Shown piece after piece: positions 7,009-15,521 of a DNA stretch of 23,066 bases. This DNA comes from CALZBJ01 sp945619025. GTDB lineage: Bacteria; Pseudomonadota; Gammaproteobacteria; Cardiobacteriales; Wohlfahrtiimonadaceae. The DNA is taken from assembly GCA_945619025.1 (NCBI GenBank), contig CALZBJ010000024.1, forward strand, positions 1 through 23,066. The letters run 5' to 3'. The notes under the pieces were generated by a model that saw only the letters and a list, made by a program, of their open reading frames with translations, did no database searches and was not told the origin of the DNA. How positions within the stretch are numbered: position 1 is the stretch's first letter; each line of letters starts with the position of its first letter. Position numbers and translations under genes: made by a program.

Positions 7009-8235
7009 CTACACAAACATCCGTTGCAACATCGCTTTTTTAAGTGACTCATAATGATTGAGCTTTTTCGTCTCCGCTTCAATACGCGCATCAAGCGCCT
7101 GGAAAAACTCCCCGATTTTGGTTTGTTCAGATAATTTAGGAGCAAAAATCTCTAAACTTCTAACTTGCTCTAAAGATAGATTTGGTTGGGCTCCTACCGT
7201 AGGATTTTTACGGACATATTCCTCAACAATATTTCCCGATAGGGTAGTAACTAAAAAGTATGTATCAAAATTATATCCTCTAATAATTGATAATGCCTGA
7301 TTAGTATTTGCAGGTAAAATCCTTTTACTAACTATTGCTGTTCTTCCTAGCGTACCCGCAATAGAAAATAAAATATCCCCATCTTCTAATTGTGATCTCT
7401 TCAAATAATGTTCATGTTCAAACTTTGATGTTTTATGTGTTGGATTAATTTCACCATTATTTAAATTTTCTACCTTGATAAAATTAATTTCTCCAATATT
7501 ATTGTTAAATTTCGGAGTGGTACCTTTTGTAATTAATTTTGTACAATTACCCAGTTTTTGATTATCCCAATCCCCACTAAATCCCTCAAAACGTACACGA
7601 GGAACTTTCTCCCCTTTTTGAGGAAACATCTTTTGCAGCATCGCTTTTTTATAGCGTTCAGATTGCTCGACTTTTTGTTGTTGCAACTCAATGACGCGAT
7701 CGATTTTTTGGAAAAGCTCCCCGATTTTGATTTGTTCTTTTTTTAAAGGGAATTGCTGTTTTATTTTTCCTAATGCTTTACCTGATATTTCTAAGAATGT
7801 AGAGCCACTAGCCACGCGAAGAGCTTCTCTTTTTATTAAATGCCCCATTGAATATATAAAATATACATCATTATGATCATTAACTATTAATGACTGAAAC
7901 CCTTGATTGGTTGTTCCTTCCGCTTCCAAGATCGCCATATCACCAATTCCTGCCCGTGATGTAAATAATACTGTTTGATTGGCTGGCAATAGTCTCGCAG
8001 AGCTTTTTTGAAAGCCTAGATCTGTTATCTTTCTAGTGCTTTCTTTGACAAAACGAGTCAATCCTATTTCTGTTGGTGAGTACCAATTAATATCACCATT
8101 CCAATATTCTGGAATAGTCGTATCTGGAGTTCCTCCCCCAACAATCTTGGCAACATCACTTAGTGCTTGCGTTTTCCACTCACCACTAAACCCCTCAAAT
8201 CTCAATTGAGGAACCATCGTTTCCGCCTTACTCAT
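7009..8235 (-). CDS. hsdS: Type I restriction-modification specificity subunit
   Basis: HsdS gives the complex its DNA target, each of two target-recognition domains (TRDs) reading half of a bipartite site. The 408-residue protein has the typical duplicated build: each half opens with LRFEGFSGEW or VRFEGFSGDW, carries a TRD, and ends with a helical spacer (KIGELFQKIDRVIEL...YKKAMLQKMF and KIGEFFQALDARIEA...LKKAMLQRMF). The first TRD spans about 20-155 and the second about 220-350. The TRD-coding DNA is much more AT-rich than the conserved parts (15 of 60 G+C in the line at 7261, about 25 of 60 at 7081), the usual mark of TRD exchange. The gene overlaps hsdM by eight bases, so the two are translationally coupled. 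The recognised sequence cannot be predicted. Confidence 0.94.
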   Translation of the reverse strand: MSKAETMVPQLRFEGFSGEWKTQALSDVAKIVGGGTPDTTIPEYWNGDINWYSPTEIGLTRFVKESTRKITDLGFQKSSARLLPANQTVLFTSRAGIGDMAILEAEGTTNQGFQSLIVNDHNDVYFIYSMGHLIKREALRVASGSTFLEISGKALGKIKQQFPLKKEQIKIGELFQKIDRVIELQQQKVEQSERYKKAMLQKMFPQKGEKVPRVRFEGFSGDWDNQKLGNCTKLITKGTTPKFNNNIGEINFIKVENLNNGEINPTHKTSKFEHEHYLKRSQLEDGDILFSIAGTLGRTAIVSKRILPANTNQALSIIRGYNFDTYFLVTTLSGNIVEEYVRKNPTVGAQPNLSLEQVRSLEIFAPKLSEQTKIGEFFQALDARIEAETKKLNHYESLKKAMLQRMFV

Positions 8236-9835
8236 TCACGCCTCCCTTAAGAAGCTGTTTAAATGCCTCAAGCTCTGCATTGGCCTCTTCATTGGTGCCG
8301 GTTAGCTCGTTAAAAAGCTCAAGCAGATCAGCCTCAACACTTTGTAGCTCGGTTTTCGTTGCCTTCATCTCTTCCATCAATGGGACAAGCGGAATCTCGG
8401 GCTCGGGCTCAAAGGTATCAACATAGCGCGGGATATTGAGGTTAAACTCATTCTCCTCAATCTCTTCAAATGAAGCGAGGTAGCTAAATTTATCGATGGT
8501 TTTACGCTCAACATAGGCCTGTAAAATCTTCTCGATATGCTTATCTTCTAAAACGTTTTGATTGCCTTTTTTAGTAAACTCTTCTGAGGCATCAATAAAG
8601 AGCACATCTCGCGCCCCGTAATCTTTACGCAGAACGATCACCGTCGTCGGAATCGAGGTATTAAAGAAGATATTAGCGGGTAGCCCGATCACGGCATAGA
8701 TATGCCCATTTTCAAGCAGGATCTGGCGAATCTTCTCTTCAGCCCCACCACGGAATAGCACTCCATGCGGTAAAACAATCGCCATAACGCCATTTGATTT
8801 AAGGTGATAAAAACCATGCAATAAGAACGCCATATCGGCACGGGACTTCGGCGCTAAAACACCATACGGCGCAAAGCGCACATCATCTAAGAATCCTTTC
8901 GCTGCACTCCATTTGGCTGAATATGGAGGATTCATTAAGACCGCATCAAAGTTGGTTGGCTCCTCATTTGGCCAGTCATCGGCTAAGGTGTCCGCATTGT
9001 TTAGCTTTTGGTTTTCGGTAGGCACGCCATGCAGGATCATATTCATGCGCGCTAAGTTATAGGTCGTATTATTGATCTCTTGCCCAAAATAACGCACCGT
9101 TCTCGGCTCGTTGGTCTCTTTCATCACGTTAAGCATCAGCGAACCCGAACCCATAGCCGCGTCATACACCGTGAAACCGCGCTGATCTTCTTTGCCGTGG
9201 ATTACAATCTTCGTCATCAGGCTTGATACCGGCTGAGGCGTATAGAACTCCCCGGCCTTTTTCCCAGACTCAGAGGCAAATTGCCCGATGAGATACTCAT
9301 AAGCATCCCCTAGCACGTCGCCATTGTGACCGTATAGATCAACCTCTGATAGCGCCTTCATTACACTTGAGATTGTCTCATTTTGCTTTTGTGGCGACGC
9401 ACCAAGCTTACGAGCATAAAGATCAATATCTTCAAAGAGATTGGCAAAGAGTTTATCGGACTGCTCAATATCACGGAAGCCTTGTGCAAGGTCCTCTAAT
9501 TGGAAGCGCCCGTTATGCACCTCATTTAATAGATGGGTAAAGGTGAACTTTGGGGTAATCAAGAATGAGAATTTATCAAGCAGCGCCTCTTCTAAATCCT
9601 CTTTTAATTCAGTATCATCGTAGGCCTCTGCATAGATCGCCTGCGCGTCATTTAAATTATCAGCCTCTTCTTCCAATAACTCAACCGCGTAATGGAGCAT
9701 GTTATCCGATAAATATTTATAGAAGATAATCCCTAAAAGGTAGCTCTTATACTCATTGGCATCCATTTTAGAGCGTAAGATATCCGCAGAAGCCCAAAGA
9801 GCACTATAGAGTTTTTTGGTATTGTTATCAGCCAT
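8228..9835 (-). CDS. hsdM: Type I restriction-modification methyltransferase subunit
   Basis: HsdM is the N6-adenine methyltransferase that protects host sites and forms the core of the restriction complex. At 535 residues it is of standard length. The N-terminal helical HsdM domain covers about 5-150. The catalytic domain has the SAM-binding motif I DAAMGSGS at 225-232, preceded by GEFYTP at 195-200, and the adenine-methylase motif IV NPPY at 302-305. The ATG is preceded by AGGGA about nine bases away, and a TATGAT hexamer (complement of 9851-9856) is a candidate -10 in the intergenic region shared with the divergent GNAT gene. First gene of the hsd operon. Confidence 0.95.
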   Translation of the reverse strand: MADNNTKKLYSALWASADILRSKMDANEYKSYLLGIIFYKYLSDNMLHYAVELLEEEADNLNDAQAIYAEAYDDTELKEDLEEALLDKFSFLITPKFTFTHLLNEVHNGRFQLEDLAQGFRDIEQSDKLFANLFEDIDLYARKLGASPQKQNETISSVMKALSEVDLYGHNGDVLGDAYEYLIGQFASESGKKAGEFYTPQPVSSLMTKIVIHGKEDQRGFTVYDAAMGSGSLMLNVMKETNEPRTVRYFGQEINNTTYNLARMNMILHGVPTENQKLNNADTLADDWPNEEPTNFDAVLMNPPYSAKWSAAKGFLDDVRFAPYGVLAPKSRADMAFLLHGFYHLKSNGVMAIVLPHGVLFRGGAEEKIRQILLENGHIYAVIGLPANIFFNTSIPTTVIVLRKDYGARDVLFIDASEEFTKKGNQNVLEDKHIEKILQAYVERKTIDKFSYLASFEEIEENEFNLNIPRYVDTFEPEPEIPLVPLMEEMKATKTELQSVEADLLELFNELTGTNEEANAELEAFKQLLKGGVNE

Positions 9836-10060
9836 GCATGCATTCCCTATATCATATTAAATAATTTAAATTGCATAAATCATACCAAAGTTTACCTCAA
9901 ACACACCATTTTACTTATGCTGATCGCTGGTTTGGTCAATTTAGATTGCCCCCACGCAACAGGTAATTGGGTAAAAAAGTCACTTTGTAATCAACAAATC
10001 ACTTTTTAATGGATATGATTAAGGATTGTAATAATGCTTTTAGTTTAAGAATCAGGACCT

Positions 10061-10513
10061 ATGAATACACCATCCTATAAAACGCTTTTAGAAAATAAAC
10101 GCGCCTTCATGATCGAGATTACAAACAGATTAAATTTGAAGGAAGAATATAAAGGCAAAAAGCTGTGGAATCAGACTCTTTGCTATCCTTTTTATATTGA
10201 GTTAGATAACGCAAAAATCGGGTGCATTGGATTCAATACTAATACACATAACCCTGTGAACGTGGTGGAGATCCTGCATTTAGAGATAAAGAGAGAATTA
10301 AGAGGCCAAGGATTTGGCCGAAAGGTGATGAGGATTATTTGCGAGCTTGCCGATAAACATTCGATCATTCTCAATGTAATGCCTGAACCGCTCGATAAAA
10401 GCAGTAAACACACCCGTGATCAATTGCGTGCATGGTATGCCGACTTTTCATTTGCACTGTGTAATCCCGGAGGATTCACGATGGAAAGGCATCCTAAAAA
10501 AGAGCATAAATAA
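10061..10513 (+). CDS. GNAT-family N-acetyltransferase
   Basis: The 150-residue product has the size of a single GNAT domain. The acetyl-CoA pyrophosphate-binding motif A is clear: a beta strand (VVEILHLEI) followed by RGQGFGR at 81-87 and an amphipathic helix. A WYADFSF segment near 130 fits the Y-containing motif B of the fold. It is divergent from hsdM, with a 225-base AT-rich intergenic region between them and AGGA shortly before its ATG. Its acceptor substrate cannot be told. GNAT genes of this kind are common small cargo in prophages and islands; there is no adjacent antitoxin gene to suggest a GNAT toxin. Confidence 0.8.
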   Translation: MNTPSYKTLLENKRAFMIEITNRLNLKEEYKGKKLWNQTLCYPFYIELDNAKIGCIGFNTNTHNPVNVVEILHLEIKRELRGQGFGRKVMRIICELADKHSIILNVMPEPLDKSSKHTRDQLRAWYADFSFALCNPGGFTMERHPKKEHK

Positions 10514-10575
10514 TTACAAAAGGATACTATGTATTTATTCTATTAAATCTGACTTTTGTAAAATCAAGGAAAATC

Positions 10576-11148
10576 ATGAAAAAGGTATTATCTTTAAGTG
10601 TGCTCTCTTTTATTCTTGCAGCCTGTTCAACTACCTTACCGCCCAATGCGGAAGTGGTAAGTAGCAAGTCATTTAGCAATAAACTCGTATCCATCACGCA
10701 TGAATACCCGTCAAAAAACAACTTCCCGGTAGAATTAAAATGCGTTACACAGATTGTTAAAAATGATGGCGCGTCGCTGAAAGACTCCTCGCGAGCTTTT
10801 GTTGGCCAAGCAACGGGCACATTCTATGATTATGGTAATAATTTCATGGTTTCTGGTGGAAATGCTGTTCAATATGCAGATGAACGAACCAAGACAATTA
10901 TCGCCAAAGGTATCGATTACGGAAATTCTTCGTTCATGGTCAATAACTATATTTCATACACCCTGACATTAGAAGATAAAGATGGAATCACTAAATTAAC
11001 GTTCAATGATATTAAACAAGCTCAAGAGAGTACGGGCTTCGCCGTTAATAGAGGATTCTCACCCATCACCACTAATCACGGTCCTACTGCAAATTTAGCC
11101 TATGAAATCATCAATAACACCGCTAAACGCATTGAGCTTTGTATGTAA
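10576..11148 (+). CDS. Small exported lipoprotein of unknown function
   Basis: The 190-residue protein starts with a signal peptide (MKKVLSLSVLSFILA) and the lipobox LAAC, making C17 the lipidated residue. Serine at the following position argues against inner-membrane retention, so outer-membrane anchoring is expected. The mature part is polar and rich in short beta-type strands with no transmembrane helix; I do not recognise the family. AAGGA lies 5-10 bases before the ATG. It follows the GNAT gene by 62 bases on the same strand and converges on the tail operon, at the distal end of the late genes where lysogenic-conversion genes often sit. A role in blocking superinfection at the surface is possible but unproven. 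Confidence 0.75.
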   Translation: MKKVLSLSVLSFILAACSTTLPPNAEVVSSKSFSNKLVSITHEYPSKNNFPVELKCVTQIVKNDGASLKDSSRAFVGQATGTFYDYGNNFMVSGGNAVQYADERTKTIIAKGIDYGNSSFMVNNYISYTLTLEDKDGITKLTFNDIKQAQESTGFAVNRGFSPITTNHGPTANLAYEIINNTAKRIELCM

Positions 11149-11178
11149 TATTTTATATGCCTAAGCTAGATTCGAGAC

Positions 11179-11493
11179 CTACTTTACAATCCAGCGTTTC
11201 CCATTGCTGATATATAGATCGTCTCCGATAACGCAGATCACCGCGTTATAAAACTCCCAAACATTACCCTGCGCGATATATTGAGCGACTGCCCCGGACT
11301 TGCCTTGAAAGAGTCCGGTGGCATTTTCGTCGATTGCGTAAAAGGCATTATCGTCTGGCGCGTCGGGTGGCGCGGTGACTAATGCGACAACTCGCGACGG
11401 AATGAGCCCGTTGATAATTCGGAATCCGTCATTGATGGCTGGAGCCATGTCGATCGTATTTTCTACTACATATGGAATTCTATTGCCTGACAT
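11179..11493 (-). CDS. Small tail-distal protein, DUF2793-like
   Basis: The 104-residue protein is the last gene of the tail operon and begins at the exact end of the preceding tail-tip gene (one-base overlap). Its sequence pattern, VALVTAPPDAPDDNAFYAID, then FQGKSGAVAQYIAQGNVWEF and a closing ISNGKRWIV, resembles the DUF2793 module found in phage tail-fibre regions, where a glycine-tryptophan pattern of short strands ends with a DGxxW-like turn. It is shorter than many members and may be a tail-fibre end piece or chaperone-like accessory. The assignment is by pattern and position. Confidence 0.6.
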   Translation of the reverse strand: MSGNRIPYVVENTIDMAPAINDGFRIINGLIPSRVVALVTAPPDAPDDNAFYAIDENATGLFQGKSGAVAQYIAQGNVWEFYNAVICVIGDDLYISNGKRWIVK

Positions 11494-13079
11494 TAATCTA
11501 CCCTCACACTGATTGATTCACCCACGCCCATGATGGAATTTACCTGAGCAACGCTCACAATTCCCTTTTCATAAGGAACGGTTAAGCTCATTTGATTTCC
11601 CATTACGTCGTGCTGTTTTCCGTTAATTGTTACTTGATACCCACTAAAATACGCGCCCATGGCAACGTTCGTACCACCACCTAAACGCCCTGTTCCAATC
11701 CAAGAGAGTTGCATCATGTCGCCCTCTCTTTTCACCTGTAATCGATTAGGTTTTCGCTCCCGTTGAGAATTGCCGTTAAAGGTATAGCTCACCGTGTAAC
11801 TTACATCCGTGCCGAGCGAGGTAATTCTGAGCGTGAAGGTCTTCCCAACATCGTAGAGCGATGATTCAATAAATAGCACTGAGCCATAATCAAATAGGAC
11901 CACCCGTTCGCCATCAATATGGCTCGATGTCGGCGTGCCTTTTCGTCCACGAAAGAGGTGCGATAGTGTCCAATTCCCTTCCGCATCATCTTCGGCATTG
12001 CCATAATTCAGCAACTCATCCCCGATCAGCATCAGCCCCTTGCGATTGAGCATTTCGCGCAGATCATACGACATCAGCACATCGCGATAATCCATCGTTT
12101 TAAGTTTGATCTGGTTATGCGTATCGGGGTATTCATGAGGATGATCCTTGATCGGCTCTAATAGCTCACCAATGATGCCCTCCTCATTTAAAATGAATTG
12201 CTCATCATAGTTTTTCCCGCCATCGCGAGAGACCTCAATGGCCACACCTTCCCAGCGTTCCGTTGTCCGCTCTGCAACGATATAAAAACCCAACTTATCA
12301 TCGGCATCGCTTAAAATATGCGTGTCGATAATGTGAATGGCCGTTTCACCAATGGCAGCACTCGGTGGCTCGGTAGGAATTTGGACGGGATACCCCTTCG
12401 CGCTTGAAAAATAGGCGCTCTTACGATCAAACACGGCGGTGTATTTTTGCGAATCCACATCCATCTTGACCTCTTCAATGCGCATACGTTCACCATCCAA
12501 CACAATCACATCGGCCACGGTAAGCCCAACATGGGTCAGCGGTAATCGAAAGGTGCGCTTGCCCCGCTGTTCTTCAATGGCGACTTTATGCGCTTTAACG
12601 ATCTGTTGCTTGGCCGTATCCGCGTCTTTAACTTCGTTTGATTGCAGTTTCTTTTCACCGGTTGCACGGGAATCGAGCGATCTGTCCGATTGCTGAATAT
12701 CCGCATTCAAACCGCCCTCGATATCATAATATTCGAGCTGCATTAAATACGGGATCTTGATGGCATCCTCACGCGTTCGATCCTCTTCGTCACTCTCTGC
12801 GATCACGTCTTGAGAGGTTAGCGTCACCACGGGGTTATCCCCTCGTGGAATAAAATTTACCTTCCCATCATAGGAGGCAGCATCAAAGAAATTACCAATA
12901 CCCAGCTCTTCAATCCCTTCGTAGGAATCTCGATTTTGAGAGAGAAAGAAACCAACCGTATCTCCCTCCAATCGCCCGACCTCATACATATGAGGCTCTA
13001 ATCCTGCGCGCTCACAAATCTCGGCAACGACATCAGCGAGTGGCCAAGACGCGCCCCGATCATCAATCCATTTTGTCAT
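11493..13079 (-). CDS. Tail-tip hub protein, C-terminal part of J/GTA-megatron-like protein
   Basis: The 528-residue protein matches the second half of the large tail-tip protein of lambda-like phages and gene transfer agents. Residues 14-27 (LADVVAEICERAGL) and the strands to about 230 resemble the hub domain. Residues 265-400 follow the megatron pattern: FYIVAER, WEGVAIEVSRDGG, LMLIGDELLNYG and the hallmark SHLFRGRKGT at 373-382 followed by GERVVLFD. About 430-528 look like a fibronectin-type or beta-sandwich end domain. The missing first third is encoded at 14550-15518, two genes upstream. It overlaps the preceding stop codon by one base (TAATG). Role: baseplate/tail-tip structure involved in host recognition. 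Confidence 0.8.
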   Translation of the reverse strand: MTKWIDDRGASWPLADVVAEICERAGLEPHMYEVGRLEGDTVGFFLSQNRDSYEGIEELGIGNFFDAASYDGKVNFIPRGDNPVVTLTSQDVIAESDEEDRTREDAIKIPYLMQLEYYDIEGGLNADIQQSDRSLDSRATGEKKLQSNEVKDADTAKQQIVKAHKVAIEEQRGKRTFRLPLTHVGLTVADVIVLDGERMRIEEVKMDVDSQKYTAVFDRKSAYFSSAKGYPVQIPTEPPSAAIGETAIHIIDTHILSDADDKLGFYIVAERTTERWEGVAIEVSRDGGKNYDEQFILNEEGIIGELLEPIKDHPHEYPDTHNQIKLKTMDYRDVLMSYDLREMLNRKGLMLIGDELLNYGNAEDDAEGNWTLSHLFRGRKGTPTSSHIDGERVVLFDYGSVLFIESSLYDVGKTFTLRITSLGTDVSYTVSYTFNGNSQRERKPNRLQVKREGDMMQLSWIGTGRLGGGTNVAMGAYFSGYQVTINGKQHDVMGNQMSLTVPYEKGIVSVAQVNSIMGVGESISVRVD

Positions 13080-13660
13080 TATGCACCTCGAATCATAAAG
13101 CCAAAGCGATAGTTATTCATCATGCCGATCTTAACTAATCCCGCACTTGCATCTATATCGCTGAGTTTATATTCCACCCCGTATCGATCACGCTGATAGC
13201 GATAATAGATCTTATTGTCGTTCTTCACATACGCAAGGATCACATCACTATCAACGCGCGCGATTGTGCGCTTATCATCAAGCGATACACGCGGTGTTTT
13301 AACTTTCCCGATGGTTGTCGTCACCATTTCCCCTGCTTGTGTATCGTACCACTTGATATACGATGTGCCTTTTTGAACGTACGCAATGGTGACGCGCATG
13401 TTCTGATCAAATGTGAAACTAAACTCGGTGACGTTCGGCAAGTCTAAAATAATAATTGGCTCGCTGATATCCGGATTATCGAGCAAGATGCGATCCTGAA
13501 TTTTACGCGAGCGCCAAATCTGGTAATCCAGCCCCTTCGAGGGATCATTTAGCGCAATACCCCCAAGCTCATAATCAATTACACCACTCGTAGGCTTACC
13601 ACGACCGCCTTCAAACCGGTCAATGACCGGCTGTTTCGATATTCTATTTTCTGGCATCAT
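13079..13660 (-). CDS. Conserved phage tail protein with GGIALNDPS motif
   Basis: This 193-residue product carries GGIALNDPSKGL at 33-44 and FTFDQNM at 82-88, then repeated strands ending in WYDTQAG and RYQRDRYGV. I recall the same GGIALND...SQGL and FDQNM combination from tail-region proteins of Pseudomonas siphophages; no biochemical function is known to me. It lies between the two halves of the tail-tip protein and is coupled to the downstream hub gene by a one-base overlap. A tail-tip or fibre accessory is the likely role. Confidence 0.65.
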   Translation of the reverse strand: MMPENRISKQPVIDRFEGGRGKPTSGVIDYELGGIALNDPSKGLDYQIWRSRKIQDRILLDNPDISEPIIILDLPNVTEFSFTFDQNMRVTIAYVQKGTSYIKWYDTQAGEMVTTTIGKVKTPRVSLDDKRTIARVDSDVILAYVKNDNKIYYRYQRDRYGVEYKLSDIDASAGLVKIGMMNNYRFGFMIRGA

Positions 13661-13662
13661 AA

Positions 13663-14547
13663 TTATGCGCGCTCGATCGTTACAGTTACGCCGATTGTGA
13701 GCTCAAATTCTTTCGTTTTACGTAGGGGTGGATTGAATTGTAATGCAGTAAAAACCGGAATTGGCGTGATCCTATAACCTCCTGCTCTAGCTGTATGTAC
13801 ACGCGAAATATCCACATCATTTCCCTGATTAACCCCATAAGTAAAATTTAATACCGCCGTACTATTTAACACACTCAACTTACCACTTTGGCTATTGGGT
13901 CCATTCAATATTTGTCTCTTCAGATCGTCAGGCGAGCTCACACCTGCACTGCCCCAACCATAGACATCCTTATTGCTAGATGGGAGCACTTGACACTCCA
14001 CCACTTTCGACACTCCATCGTCATCATATTTAATTGTTGTTACACTAGGCTTAATTGCCTCATATCTTCGCAACTCATAAATAACCGTTAAATACTCATC
14101 ATCGAGCACTGTAATCGTAGTGGGCTCACCATTCTTATCTAAGATCAACGTACGAGACCAAAGCAGATTCCCTGCGGTATTATTACCAACCCCTATTTCC
14201 GAAATATTTCCTTTAGCTGCTCCTTGATCAAACTCTACCTCTAGGCGCGAATAACCGTAAGCTTTTCCACTTTCTGAGTCGTCAGCAGAAACATACCCGT
14301 GTTGTATTTTGTAATCGCGATTCGTGTAGGCAAATCTGGCATCAAGTTGTGACTGACCAGCACTAGGGCGGGAAGATCCACTCCCAACATGTACATATCT
14401 AAGAGGATCATTACCGTTTAGCATATGATTAATTCCTGCATCTAAAATCAAGTTCTTATGCGTACCAAAATCAATCTCACCGCGTCTTCCCCCATGCACT
14501 TTTAAGCTATAGAAACCTTCCATCGCCATTGTTAAATTCATATTCAT
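13663..14547 (-). CDS. Putative tail fibre or tail-tip accessory protein
   Basis: The 294-residue protein has an N-terminal region (GFYSLKVHGGRRGEIDFG, then NLILDAGINHML) and a YVHVGSGSSRPSAGQSQLD segment at 51-69 that is reminiscent of small phage tail-fibre proteins with a GxGxxxPxxxQxxL turn. The rest is beta-rich, with IGVGN at 117-121 and a C-terminal EFELTIGVTVTIERA strand. The start at 14547 has GAGAG about seven bases upstream; internal ATGs at codons 3, 7 and 9 are alternatives. It lies two bases from its neighbours on each side in the tail operon. I cannot assign a named family. Confidence 0.6.
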   Translation of the reverse strand: MNMNLTMAMEGFYSLKVHGGRRGEIDFGTHKNLILDAGINHMLNGNDPLRYVHVGSGSSRPSAGQSQLDARFAYTNRDYKIQHGYVSADDSESGKAYGYSRLEVEFDQGAAKGNISEIGVGNNTAGNLLWSRTLILDKNGEPTTITVLDDEYLTVIYELRRYEAIKPSVTTIKYDDDGVSKVVECQVLPSSNKDVYGWGSAGVSSPDDLKRQILNGPNSQSGKLSVLNSTAVLNFTYGVNQGNDVDISRVHTARAGGYRITPIPVFTALQFNPPLRKTKEFELTIGVTVTIERA

Positions 14548-14549
14548 AA

Positions 14550-15518
14550 TTAAACTCTCTCTTTTTTAATGGATGTAATTGCAATATCTGATGTAATCGC
14601 TTCCGTTTTAATGGAATAGTCGATATACCAAGCCACTTGCTCTTTAAAGATCGATGAAACACTGATCTTTGAATTCATCGCTTCAGGAATCACAGGATGC
14701 GTTGAATAACTGGCCACTCGTTTTTTATCAATACTCGATACCGCGATGTTAGGGCTTATTGCCTCATCAATGGCAAGCGTGGAATATCGCACTTTTTTAA
14801 TCTTTTTGATGGATGTGATACTAATTTGAGGCGCACCTAAATATTCAATAAAATCTGTTTTAGGAGGTTCGTAATATTCAATATGTTTGGTTGCGATCTT
14901 TATCGACATCGCATCATGCTCATAAATCTGATACGGCCGACTTGTGATGATCTCCCCATATTTCCGCACCACTTCGAATGTGTATTGAGGCACAGCTCCG
15001 CCGAGCTCGGTTAGATCCTCTTTATTAACGACGATATAGGCCGTACCTCTAAACGCCGGGACATTGCCCACCCCTTTAAAGGATTCGATGGAGGGATCAG
15101 GCATCTGATCCCAACCGCCGGTATAGAGCTTCGCGATCTTGAGAAAAGCAGCGTTATTATTTTGCCCCCACGAACTTCCCTTCCGTGCATCATAGACAAG
15201 TTTGTTATTGCGCCAGATTCTTCTAAATCCTGTGATGGGACCTTCACACACCCGGATCGCATAGTAGCGATAGACATGCTCAACGTCCTGGTATTGCTTT
15301 TTTCTTCCACCTTTACCGCCCGAACCCACATAGGTTTTCACCATCTCTTTTATCGGTTTTGACATAAAGATGATGTTGCCTTTGATGGGTCTTGCAATCC
15401 CCCAGATAATTGGACGCGCCTCGCCTTCTTTTGCCGTCTGTTCTGAGATTTCACCAAGCCTTTGTGCTTCGATGCGCCCCGTTTTATGAAACCCAAATAT
15501 ATTCCCAATAAATGCCAT
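14550..15518 (-). CDS. N-terminal part of J/GTA-megatron-like tail-tip protein
   Basis: The 322-residue product matches the opening of large tail-tip proteins: ARPIIWGIARPIKGNIIF at 34-51, a glycine-rich KxYVGSGGKGG, YRYYAIRVCEGPITGFRRIW at 83-102, and FKGVGNVPAFRGTAYIVV at 147-164 leading to PQYTFEVVR. In most relatives this is followed in the same chain by the hub domains now found in the gene at 11493-13079. Here, after about residue 203, it instead ends in imperfect 27-residue repeats and stops. It lies directly after the NlpC/P60 gene, the usual order. It is either a naturally split tail-tip protein or the product of a rearranged one. Confidence 0.75.
   Translation of the reverse strand: MAFIGNIFGFHKTGRIEAQRLGEISEQTAKEGEARPIIWGIARPIKGNIIFMSKPIKEMVKTYVGSGGKGGRKKQYQDVEHVYRYYAIRVCEGPITGFRRIWRNNKLVYDARKGSSWGQNNNAAFLKIAKLYTGGWDQMPDPSIESFKGVGNVPAFRGTAYIVVNKEDLTELGGAVPQYTFEVVRKYGEIITSRPYQIYEHDAMSIKIATKHIEYYEPPKTDFIEYLGAPQISITSIKKIKKVRYSTLAIDEAISPNIAVSSIDKKRVASYSTHPVIPEAMNSKISVSSIFKEQVAWYIDYSIKTEAITSDIAITSIKKERV
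14553..14825 (-). repeat. Three and a half 27-residue tandem repeats in coding sequence
   Basis: Residues 232-257, 258-284, 285-311 and the partial 312-322 of the N-terminal tail-tip protein align with the pattern I-S/A-I/V-T/S-S-I-x-K-x-x-V-x-x-Y-S, then I-x-x-E-A-I/M-x-S. A weaker copy may precede them (203-231). The fourth copy stops after KKERV, immediately before the stop codon. The units are diverged at DNA level (about 81 bp each), so they are not a fresh slippage product. Confidence 0.75.
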
Positions 15519-15521
15519 GGC

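Noticed and set aside
10061..10513. GNAT protein as a toxin-antitoxin toxin
   Set aside because: There is no ribbon-helix-helix antitoxin gene beside it; the neighbour is a lipoprotein.
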